From Kineosporia aurantiaca JCM 3230 (GTDB taxonomy: Bacteria; Actinomycetota; Actinomycetes; Actinomycetales; Kineosporiaceae), in assembly GCA_000719025.1 (NCBI GenBank), contig JODP01000012.1, positions 186,001 through 250,000 on the forward strand: a stretch of DNA of 64,000 nt, given 5' to 3'. Within the stretch, counting starts at the first letter, position 1, and every line of letters begins with the position of its first letter. The position numbers were made by a program, and so were the translations under genes. Below are positions 29,801-41,800 of this stretch, one piece after another. The notes under the pieces were generated by a model. It did not search any database. It saw only the letters and a program-made list of their open reading frames with translations, and was not told the origin of the DNA.

Positions 29801-32800
29801 TCGGAGAGCCGGACGAGCGGGGTGAGCGGACTTTGACGATCCACTCCCGGCCCGAGGACGAGAACGCGAGTTGGACCGAGCACGCTGCGGGCGTGCTGGC
29901 CCTGGCTCTGGACGAGGCTCCCGCGACTTTCGCCAAGATCTGGCCGCCGGCCGGGGCGGTCGAGGAGAACCTGGACGAGCTCTACCCGTCCCTGGCCCGG
30001 CTCGGCCTGCCCTACGGCCCCTCGTTCCGGGGAATGAAGCGGGCCTGGCGGCGGGGCGAGGAGATCTTCGCCGAGGTCGGGTTGGATCAGAGCACGGACG
30101 TCGGTGGCTACGGTTTGCACCCGGCCCTGCTGGACTCGGCGCTGCACCTGATCGCCGGTGGTGAGGTCGCGCAACTGCCCTTCGCCTGGACCGACGTGGC
30201 AATTCAGGCGACCGGTGCGACGGCCGCTCGGGTCCGCCTGGTCCCGGTCGTCGACGGCTTCGCTCTCGCATTGGCCGATGCCCAGGGAGAACCGATCGCC
30301 ACGGTTGGCTCGCTGGTGCTGCGGCCGTTGCCGGCCGGTGGGCTGGTGGACGAGCCGCTGGTGGCCGAGGCCCTGCATGAGGTGAGCTGGGTTCCGGTGG
30401 GTGGCGACGAGGCGGTCGACGACGCGCACTGGGCTGTCCTGGAGAACCCGGTCGCCTCCTTGGCCGCCATGACCCAGTCGATGGCCGACGGCGCCGCGGC
30501 CCCGGAGGTGCTGGTTGCGCGGATCACCGAGACGAACGTCCAGAGCCAGGGCCTTCCCGATGTTGCCCGGGCCACCGCCTCGTCCGTTCTCGCCCTGTTG
30601 CAGAACTTCCTGGCGGCCGACGAACTCGCCACCAGTCGCCTGCTTGTCGTCACCGAGCGCGCGGTCGACGCGGGTTCGACGCCCCTGAACCTGGCGCTGG
30701 CCGCGGTCTGGGGCCTGGTCCGAGCGGCCCAGGCCGAACAGCCGAACCGCATCCTTCTCGTCGACATTGAATCCGAGGACGACCTTCCCGAACTCCCGCA
30801 GGCGGTTTCGTCGGGCGAAGCGCAGGTGGTGATCCGCGGCGGCCGGATGCTGGCGCCGCGTCTGTCGGCTCTCCAAAACGGCCTCACCGTGCCGGAAGAG
30901 CAGGCCTGGCGTCTCGCGGTGACTGAGCGCGGAACGCTGGAGAACGTCGTCCTCAAACCGGCCGACACCGATCACCGCGCCCTCAAACCACGCGAAGTGC
31001 GAGTGGAGCTCCGGGCCGCGGGCGTCAACTTCCGGGACGTGCTCAACGTTCTGGGGATGTACCCGGGCGATCCCGGCCTGCTCGGCCTTGAGGGCGCCGG
31101 CGTGGTGCTGGACACCGGCGAGGACGTCACGGGCCTGAGGGTCGGGGACGCCGTGATGGGTCTCTTCGACGGCGCTTTCGGTCCGATCGCGATCGCCGAC
31201 GAGCGTCTGCTGATCCGGGTACCGAATGGGTGGACGATGGCCGAGGCCGCGTCGGTGCCCGTCGTGTACCTGACCGCCTGGCACGCCCTGGCCGAGATCG
31301 CCGGTCTGCGGGCGGGGGAGTCGGTGCTGATCCACGCCGCCGCGGGTGGGGTGGGTACGGCGGCCGTTCAGGTGGCCCGGCATCTGGGGGCCGAAGTGTT
31401 CGGCACCGCGAGCCCGGCGAAATGGGCCCAGCTGGGGCTGGACGCCGAGCACGTGGCCAGCAGTCGCACGCTGGAATTTGAGGACGCTTTCCGCGCCGCC
31501 ACGGGTGGGACGGGGGTTGATGTCGTCCTCGACTCCCTGGCCGGGGATTTCGTGGACGCGTCGCTGCGCTTGGCCGCGGGCGGGTCCGGCCGATTCGTCG
31601 AGATCGGCAAGACCGACATCCGGGACGCGGACGAGGTTGCGCGCGATCACGAAGGTCTGCAGTACAACGCCTTTGACCTTCTCGAGCTGGACCCGGACCG
31701 GATCGGCACGATGTTCGCCGCTCTGTCCGAACTGTTCGCCGCGGGAGTGCTGAAGCCGCTGCCGATCGCCTGCTGGGATGTGCGGCAGGCAGTGGACGCG
31801 TTCCGTCACCTCAGTCAGGCCCGGAACGTGGGCAAGGTCGTGCTCACGCTGCCTGTTCCCGAGCGTTCGGGGACGACCCTGATCACCGGGGTGTCGGGCG
31901 CGCTCGGTGGACTGGTGGCCCGCCATCTGGCCGGAAGCCTGCTCCTGCTGTCCCGCCGTGGTCCCGCCGCCCCCGGAACCGCCTCCCTTGTGGCGGATCT
32001 CGCCGAGCAGGGCGCAACCGTTCGGCTGATCGCGGCCGATGTCGCGGAACGGCAGCAGCTCACCAGCGTCCTCAATCTCATCCCGGTCGAAGAGCCTCTA
32101 CGCTCCGTCGTCCACGCCGCCGGAACCCTTGACGACGGCGTCCTTTCGTCGTTGTCGTCCGACCGCGTCGAAGCGGTGATGCGGCCCAAGGTGGACGGCG
32201 CCTGGAATCTGCATCACCTGACCCGCCACCTCGACCTGGACCGGTTCGTCCTGTTCTCCTCGGTGGCCGGAATCTGGGGCAACGCCGGTCAGGCCGGATA
32301 CGCCGCCGCCAACACCTTCCTCGACGCGCTCGCCGCCGACCGCCGCGCCCACGGTATTCCCGCCACGTCCCTCGCCTGGGGGCCGTGGCAGTCGGACGCG
32401 GGGGGCATGGCGCAGACTCTGACCGACGCGGACTGGCAGAGGTTCGCCCGTCAAGGCCTGGCCCCGCACTCTGCGGCCGATGGGCTGATCCTGCTCGACT
32501 CTGCGGTCAAACAAGCTCAAGCACTGCTGGTTCCGGCCCGGCTGACGTTCCGCGGGGCGCAGGCTCGTCCCTTGCTGGCCGGACTGCAGTCGGTTGGGCC
32601 GCGCGCTCGCCGAGTTGCCGGGGGAGACGAAAACCGCACGGGTCTGGCGTCCCTACCAGAGACCGAGCGCCGGCAAGCCGTGCTCGACGTCGTTCGCACT
32701 CAGGCGGCTCTGGTCCTGGGAATGCCGGGCGCCGAGACGGTCTCACCGGGTGCGTCGTTCCGGGAACTGGGTATTGACTCGCTGACCGCGGTCGAACTGC

Positions 32801-35800
32801 GCAACCGACTGGGCTCGGTCACCGGCCTGCGACTTCCTGCGGGCGTGGTGTTCGACTACCCGACGCCAGCTCTTCTCGCGAGTTTCGTGGGGACGAAGCT
32901 GGTCCCGGAAGCTGCGTCGACGACCACCGCGACGGTGCTTGCGCGAAAGGACGACGATCAGCTGGTGATCGTCGGGATCGGCTGCCGGTTCCCGGGCGGC
33001 GTCGGGTCGGCGGGGGAGTTCTGGCAGCTCCTGGCCGACGGGGTGGACACGGTGGGTGGCTTCCCGGTCGACCGCGGCCCCACCTGGGAGAACGCATTTG
33101 CCGGGTCTGAGGAGTACTCGCGGGTGGGGGCCTTCCTGCCCGACGCCGGGGACTTCGACGCTCACTTCTTCGGGATCAGCCCGCGCGAGGCGCTGGCGAT
33201 GGACCCGCAGCAACGGCTCCTGCTCGAGACCTCCTGGCAGGCCCTGGAAGACGCGGGAATTGACCCGGAATCATTGCAGGGCAGTTCCACTGGGGTGTTC
33301 GCCGGGCTGATCTATCACGACTACGCGGTCGGTGGAGCGCTGCCGGAGGAGGTTCAGGGGTACCTGAGCACGGGCGGTTCCGGCGGGGTTGCCTCCGGGC
33401 GAGTGGCGTACGCGCTTGGGCTGGAGGGCCCGGCCGTCACCATTGACACGGCCTGCTCGTCGTCCCTCGTCGCCCTGCACCTGGCCGCTCAGGCGCTGCG
33501 TTCGGGGGAGTGCGACCTTGCGCTGGCCGGCGGCGTCACCGTAATGGCGACGCCCGGAACGTTCCTCGAATTCGCTCGCCAGAAGGGTCTTTCGTCAGAC
33601 GGACGGTGCAAGGCCTACGCCCAGGGTGCTGACGGCACCGGCTGGGGCGAGGGTGTGGGCATGCTCGTGGTGGAGCGGATGTCCGACGCTGTGCGCAACG
33701 GCCACCGCGTCCTGGCCGTGCTGGCCGGGACGGCGGTCAATCAGGACGGCGCCTCGAACGGGCTGACCGCGCCGAACGGCCCTTCCCAGCAGCGGGTGAT
33801 CCAGGCCGCGCTGGCCGGGGCGGGGTTGTCGGCGGGGGAGGTCGACGTGATCGAGGGTCACGGCACCGGCACCCGGCTGGGCGACCCGATCGAGGCCGAG
33901 GCCCTGATCGCGACCTACGGCCAGGGCCGGGCGCCCGGCCATCCGGTGCTGCTGGGCTCGGTGAAGTCGAACATCGGGCACACCCAGGCGGCGGCCGGGG
34001 TGGCCGGCGTGATCAAGATGATCGAGGCGATGGCGCACGGCGTCGTCCCGGCCACGCTGCACGTGGACGAACCCTCCACGCACGTGGACTGGGACGCGGG
34101 CGCGGTGCGGCTGGTGACCTCGGCGACCGCCTGGCCGGAGACCGGCCACCCGCGCCGGGCCGGGGTTTCCTCGTTCGGCTTCTCCGGCACCAACGCCCAC
34201 GTGATCCTGGAGCAGGCCCCGGCTCCCGCCCCCGCGCGCAGGACCGGGCCGATGCCGGTCGTGCCGTGGGTGATCTCGGCCCGGGGTGGTCTGGCGACCC
34301 AGGCCGAGCGCCTGCGGCAGTTCGTACTGGACCGGCCCGAGCTGGACCCGGTCGACATCGGCTGGTCCCTGGCTTCCTCCCGAGCCCGCCTGTCCGAGCG
34401 GGCCGTGGTGGTCGGCAGCACCCCCGAGGAGTTGCTGACCGCCCTGACCGAAGTGGGCGACTCCGGGTCTCGTTTCGGATCGGTCGGATTCGTCTTCACC
34501 GGTCAGGGTGCGCAGCGGCTGGCCATGGGGCAAGGACTGTACGCGGCTTACCCGGTGTTCGCCGAGGCCTTCGACGCTGTCTGCGCTGCCCTGGAAGCAC
34601 ATCTGGGCGGTTCCCCGGCTGACGTTATTCGTGGGGACGACGCGGAGCTGCTGAACCAGACCCAGTGGGCCCAGGCTGGGCTCTTCGCGGTCGAGGTGGC
34701 GCTGTTCCGGCTTCTGGAGTCGTGGAGTGTGCACCCGGTCGCCGTTACCGGGCACTCGATCGGTGAGCTGGCCGCAGCTTATGTGGCCGGCGTGTGGACG
34801 CTGGCCGACGCGGCCAAGGTGGTGGCGGCCCGGGGCCGGTTGATGCAGGCCCTGCCGTCCGGCGGCGCAATGCTCTCCGTCCGGGCCTCCGAATCCGACG
34901 TGCGATTGTTGTTGACCCGCTTCGCCGGGCTGAGCATCGCGGCGGTCAATGCTGCCGATGCCGTGGTGCTGTCCGGCCCGGCCGGGATCATCAAGGCTGC
35001 CGAGGAACACCTCACCGGCCAGGACATCCGAGTACGGCGGCTGCGGGTCTCGCACGCCTTCCACTCCGAGCTCATGGAGCCGATGCTGGCGGACTTCGCC
35101 GCCGTCACTGCTTCGGTCTCCTACGCTGCGCCTCGGATCCCGCTGGTATCAACGCTCACCGGCAAAATGGCCGGTGACGAACTGCTCGATCCGGGCTACT
35201 GGGTGCGGCAGGTCCGCGAGTCCGTCCGCTTCGCCGACGCAGTGAACACACTGCGCGAGAACGGTGTACGGACGTTCGTCGAGATCGGTCCGGATGCCGT
35301 CCTGACTGCGCTGAGCACGACCGAAGAACCCTGGATCCCGCTGCTTCGCCGCGACCGGGACGAGCCGCACACCTTGCTCACCGCGCTTGCGCAGGGCGTG
35401 GACGTCGACTGGGCTGCCCTCTTCGCCGGGACTGACGCTCAGCGGGTCACCCTGCCGCCGTATTCGTTCGCCCGGCAACGCTATTGGCTGAATGCAGGAA
35501 CCGGTTCCGGCGATGCGGTGGGCCTCGGCCAGACCGGCGCTGCTCACCCCCTGCTCGGTGCCAGTACCACCATGGCCGCTGGTGGCGGTCTGCTGCTGAC
35601 CGGCCGCCTGGCCCTGTCCTCGCAGCCGTGGCTGGGCGACCACGTAGTGGCCGGCCAGGTCGTGCTGCCGGGCGCCGCCCTGGTGGAAATGGCGGTCCGG
35701 GCCGGCGACGAAACCGGCCAGACCCGCGTTGCCGAACTGATCATTGAGACCCCGTTGGTGCTTCCGCGGGCCGCGGGCATCCGAGTGCAGGTCACCCTTG

Positions 35801-38800
35801 AGCCCGCGGACGAGAACGGCCGCAGCGCCATCGCCATCTACTCCCAGTCCGAAGAGCGAGCGCAATTGTGGACGCGTCACGCGACCGGCGTTCTCGCCTC
35901 GCCGAACGAGGTGGCTCACTCACAGTTCGAATGGCCGCCTTCGGGGGCTGTCGAGGAAGACCTGGGCGAGTTGTACGCCGAGCTTGGTGCTCAAGGCCTC
36001 AGCTACGGCAGTGTCTTCCAGGGCGTGCAGCGAGGCTGGCGGCGGGGCGAGGAGCTTTTCGCCGAGATCGGCTTGGACCAGAGCACAGACGTTTCCGGCT
36101 TCGCCCTCCACCCCGCGTTGCTCGATGCTGCGTTGCACCTGCTCGGCCGGCCGGAGCGGGGTGCCGAGACCGGCCCCAAGCTGCCGTTCGCCTGGACCGA
36201 CGTCGCGATCCACGCAACCGGGGCCACCACCGCCCGGGTGCGTCTGGCCCCTGCGGCCGATGGCGTATCGGTGACGCTGACCGACGACAACGGGGAGCTA
36301 ATCGCCTCGGTCGGCTCGCTGATGCTGCGCGAGCTTCCGGCGGCTGGTCTTGTGGGCGAAAGCGTCCTTCAGGAATCACTTTTTGAGGTAAACTGGATCC
36401 CGTCGAGGATTCCCGATTCCTTCACCGCGGACGCTCTTGAGGGGTGGACGTTCCTGCGATCCGGTTCCGAGGTCGGGGGCTCGGCTGCGGGGTCGAACGG
36501 CACTGGCATCGTGCCCGGTGCGGTGGTGCCCGGTGCGGTGGTGCCCGGTGCGGTGGTGCCCGGTGCGGTGGTGCCTGCGAGCCTGAGTGAGCTGTCGGAG
36601 GCGATTGCCGGAGGTGCCGGCGCGCCCGAGGTGGTGGTTCTGGATCTGCGGGACAACTACGGCCTGCGGGGTGGGAGGGCTGCGGAAGATGTCTCCGTGG
36701 GAACTGGGCTGCAGCCCGCGGCGCCGGCTGATGCGGAAGGTTCTGTGGGGGGCCTGCAAGATCCGGCCAGTACCGCCACTTCCTTGGAAGCTGGCCTGGG
36801 GGATCCGGACAGTGCCAGCCGTTGCCTGGAGATTGACCTGGAGCCTTCGGCTGACGCCGCTGGTTCCGTGGGAGCTGGCCAGAAGGATTCGGTCTCGGGT
36901 AGTGCCAAGAGTTCCCCGGGGATTGGCCTGGAGCGCTCAATTTCGGCCGAAACCGAAGGCTTCTCGGGCGCCGGTCCGCAGCTTCCGGTCGCACACAATG
37001 CCAAGAGTTCCCGTCGAAGCACCCCGTTCGACGCCGGGGCCGCTGCTCGAAGCGCGTCCGCCCACCTCCTGGCTGAACTCCAGGAATGGCTCAACGCCAA
37101 CGCCTTAGCCGGCTCGAAGCTCCTGATCCTCACCCAGCAGGCCCTCGACACCGGCCCAGGCGCGGTGCCCGACCCGGCCGCAGCCGCACTGCCTGGTCTA
37201 ATCCGGGTAGCGAGCGCCGAGAACCCGGGCCGGATCGTGTTGGCCGACCTGGACGACACCCCCGACCCGGCAGCCCTCCTGCAGCAAGGCATGGCAATGG
37301 GGGAGCCGGAGTTCGCCGTGCGGCAGGGCGAGGTCCTGGTTCCGCGTCTGACCCGGCCGACGCAGGCTCTCGCGGTCCCGGCCGGAAGCAGCAACTGGCG
37401 GTTGAACTTCACCGACCGCGGCACGCTGGAGAACCTCACTCTCGAGCCGGTCGAGATCAGTCCCAACCTCGCACCCGGCCAGGTTCGAGTCGGCCTGCGG
37501 GCGGCCGGGGTGAACTTCCGGGACGTCCTCAATGTGCTCGGCATGTACCCCGGTGAAGCTGGCCAGCTTGGTCTTGAAGGCGCTGGGGTCGTGCTTGAGG
37601 TCGGTTCGGAAGTGTCTGGGCTGAGGCCGGGCGACCGGGTGATGGGTCTGTTCACGGCCGCCTTCGGGCCCGAGGTGGTCACGGACGCGAGGCTTCTGGT
37701 CCGAGTCCCGGAAGGCTGGAGCCTGACCGAGGCAGCAGCGGCGCCGGTCGTCTATCTCACCGCGTACTACGCCCTGGTGGATCTGGCCGAGCTGGGCGCA
37801 GGCGAGCGGGTTCTGGTCCACGCTGCGGCCGGCGGGGTGGGGATTGCAGCGGTGCAGCTCGCGCAGTACCTGGGTGCGGAGGTGTTCGGGACCGCCAGCA
37901 CGGCGAAGTGGTCGACGCTGAGGGAGCTCGGCCTGCCGGAGACGCACATCGCCTCGTCGCGCACGTTGGACTTCGAGGAGGCGTTCCGGGCGGCGACCGG
38001 CGGGGCGGGGGTCGACGTGGTGCTGGACTCGCTGGCCGGTGACTTCGTCGACGCTTCGGCCCGGCTCGCGGCCGGACCGCAAGGGCGCTTCGTCGAGATG
38101 GGCAAGACCGACGTGCGCGATCCGGAGCGGATGGCGGCCGAGCACGGCGGACTTCGCTACCGCAGCTTCGACCTGCTCGACACCAGCCCGGACCGGATCG
38201 CGCAGATGTTCGCGGTTCTGTCGGACCTGTTCGCCGCCCAGGCCCTCACTCCGCTGCCGGTGGCCGCGTGGGACATCCGCCGGGCAGCGGACGCGTTCCG
38301 GCACCTGAGTCAGGCCCGCAACGTCGGGAAGGTCGTGCTGACGATTCCCGCCACTGACCGCTCGGGAACAGTGCTGATCACCGGGGCGTCCGGGGCTCTG
38401 GGTGGGGTTCTGGCCAAGCACGTAGCGGCGGAGAGCCTGGTTCTGCTGTCTCGTCGTGGACCTGACGCGTCCGGAACGGCCGCGCTGGCAGCAGAACTCG
38501 CGGAATTGGGGACGTCGGTCAGGGTCGCCGCAGCGGATGTGGCCGACCGGGACCAGCTGAGCGCGATCGTCAAGGAGATCGACGATCTCCGGGGTGTGTT
38601 CCACGCGGCCGGGCTGCTGGACGACGGCGTGATCGGTGCCCAGACACCCGATCGGATCGACGCGGTCATGCGTCCTAAATCCGACGGAGCCTGGTACCTG
38701 CATGAGCTGACCCGAGAGCGGGACCTGACCGACTTCGTCCTCTTCTCGAGCATCGCCGGCACCTGGGGGAATCCCGGGCAGGCGGGCTATGCCGCGGCCA

Positions 38801-41800
38801 ACACGTTCCTCGATGCCCTCGCTGCGTACCGCAGGTCAGAGGGTCTGGCCGGACTGGCGCTGGCTTGGGGGCCGTGGCAGTTGGACGCGGGCGGCATGAC
38901 CGGTCATCTGACCGGCGCCGACTGGGAACGCCTCAGCCGCAACGGGTCCCGACCAATCAGCGTCCATGAAGGCCTGGCTCTGTTGGACGCGGCCAAGACG
39001 GTGGGCAAGTCCGCGCTGGTCCCGGTGCGCCTCGACGTCCCTGCGCTCTCCGCGTCCGAAAACGTTCCTCCACTGCTGTCTTCGGTGGTCCGGCGGACGA
39101 TTCGGCGCAAGGCGGCAGTCGCGGCGAAGGCGGAGGGCAACGTCCTGGCTGAGCAGATCGAGGCCATGCCCGAGAGCGACCGGGTCACTGCCCTGCTCGA
39201 CCTGATCCACACCCAGGCGGCGCTGGTCCTCGGCCTGCCCGGGCCCGAGTCGATCATCGCTGAAGACACGTTCAAGGATCTCGGGGTAGATTCGCTGACC
39301 GCCCTGGAGCTGCGCAACCGGCTGAACCAGGTGACCGGGCTGCGACTGAGCGCGACGCTGGTGTTCGACTACCCGACGCCGGCCGTGCTCGCCACCCATC
39401 TGCGGGACGAGCTCATCGGGTCCAGCCCCGAGGTCATCAGGACCGTCCAGGTAAAGGCGGCCGAGGACGAACTGGTCATTGTTGGCATCGGCTGCCGGTT
39501 CCCGGGTGGCGCTGGTTCTGCCGACGAGTTCTGGGATCTGCTCGCCCAGGGCACCGACACGGTCGGTGGCTTCCCGGTCGATCGCGGTCCTCAGTGGACG
39601 AACGTGGTGGACCTGGATCCGGAAGCCAGCGGAAAGACCTACGCGTCGGAGGGGGCGTTCCTCTACGACGCAGGCGAGTTTGATCCGCGCTTCTTCGGCA
39701 TCAATCCGCGCGAGGCCCTGGCCATGGACCCGCAGCAGCGGCTGCTCCTGGAGACCTCCTGGGAAGCATTGGAAGACGCGGGGATTGACCCGAGCGGGCT
39801 GCAAGGTAGCGACACCGGGGTCTTCGCCGGGCTGATCTACCACGATTACGGTCTGGGCGGCACGCCGGGTGAGGTCGAGGGTTACATCAGCACTGGGACC
39901 TCGGGTGGGGTGGCATCGGGCCGGGTGGCGTATGCCCTCGGCCTGGAGGGGCCGGCGGTGACGGTGGACACGGCCTGCTCGTCGTCCCTTGTTGCCCTGC
40001 ACCTGGCGGCTCAGGCCCTGCGGTCGGGGGAGTGCACGCTCGCCCTGGCCGGCGGGGTGACGGTGATGTCGACCCCGGGCACGTTCGTCGAGTTCTCCCG
40101 GCAGCGCGGCCTGGCCAATGACGGCCGGTGCAAGGCCTACGCCGAGGCGGCCGACGGCACGGGCTGGGGCGAGGGCGTCGGTGTCCTGGTGCTGGAGAAG
40201 CTTTCGGACGCGCGCCGCAACGGCCATCAGATCCTCGCCGTGCTGCGGGGCAGCGCGATGAATCAGGACGGAGCGTCGAACGGCCTGACCGCGCCGAACG
40301 GGCCCTCGCAGCAGCGGGTGATCCGGGCGGCGCTGGCTTCCGCCGGACTTAGCCCTGCGGACGTGGATGTGGTCGAGGGACACGGCACCGGGACGCGTCT
40401 GGGCGACCCGATCGAGGCCCAGGCGCTGCTGGCGACCTACGGCCAGGATCGCGACGGGACGAATCCGGTGCTGCTGGGTTCGGTGAAGTCGAACATCGGG
40501 CACACCCAGGCGGCCGCGGGCGTGGCCGGGATCATCAAGATGGTTCAGGCGATGCGGCACGGCGTGGTTCCGGCCACGCTGCACGTGGACAAGCCGTCCT
40601 CCCACGTCGACTGGGACAACGGTGCGGTGCAACTGGTGACCGAGCCGACCCCCTGGCCGCAGACCGGGCGTCCCCGGCGGGCCGGTATCTCCAGCTTCGG
40701 GTTCTCCGGCACCAACGCGCACGTGATCATCGAGCAGGCGCCCGACGAAGTCCCCGTGGAACAGCCTCACAGCCCGCTGCCGGTAACGCCCTGGGTGATC
40801 TCCGGCCGAGGCGAGGCGGGTCTCCGGGCCCAGGCGGAGCGGCTGAGCGAGAGCCTGCCCGCCGATCTGACCGCCGAGCACGCTGCCGACCTCGGTTGGT
40901 CCCTGGCCACCACCCGGCCGGACCTTTCGCATCGCGCGGTCGTGCTGGGCCGCACCCCCGACGAGCTTCGCGCCGCTCTGACCACCCTGGACGAGATCAG
41001 CGGGGTTGCCGGCACGGTGGGCCAGGTTGCGTTCGTCTTCACCGGCCAGGGTGCGCAGCGGGTGGGTATGGGGCAGGAGCTGTACGCGGCCTACCCGGTC
41101 TTCGCGGACGCGTTCGACGCGGTCTGTGCCGGCCTGGAAGAGCATCTGGACCAGGGCGAACTGACCCTCCGGGCGGTGCTCGACGGCGCTGGGTCGGTGG
41201 ACGACACGGTCTGGGCCCAGGCCGGGCTGTTCGCGATCGAGGTGGCGCTGTTCCGGCTGCTGGAATCGTGGGGCGTCGGACCGTCGGTGATGGCCGGGCA
41301 CTCGATCGGTGAGCTGGCGGCCGCGCACGTGGCCGGGGTCTGGTCACTGGCTGACGCGTGTGCGGTGGTCGCGGCCCGGGGCCGGCTGATGCAGGCGCTC
41401 CCCGCCGGTGGGGCGATGCTGGCGGTCGCGCTGCCGGAGGAGGACGTGCTCGACCGGCTGCCCTCGGGGGTGGGCATTGCGGCGGTGAATGGGCCGGACG
41501 CGATCGTGGTGTCTGGGCCCGAGGCCGAGGTCGAGGCCCTCGCGGTGCAATGGGACGCCGAGGGGGTGCGGGTACGGCGGCTGCGGGTCTCGCACGCCTT
41601 CCACTCGGCGCTGATGGAGCCGATGCTGGCCGAGTTCGCCACGGTGACCCGCTTGGTCTCCTACGCCCAGCCCCGGATCCCGCTGATTTCCACGCTCACC
41701 GGCGAGCCGGTGACGGAGGCCGTGCTTGAGCCGGACTACTGGGTGCGGCAGGTGCGGGAGGCCGTGCGGTTCCACGACGCGGTCACCGCACTGCGCGATT

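Noticed and set aside
31321..31360. Separate quinone oxidoreductase genes at the HAAAGGVG motifs
   Set aside because: These segments are in frame with the surrounding PKS and are ER domains, not independent genes.
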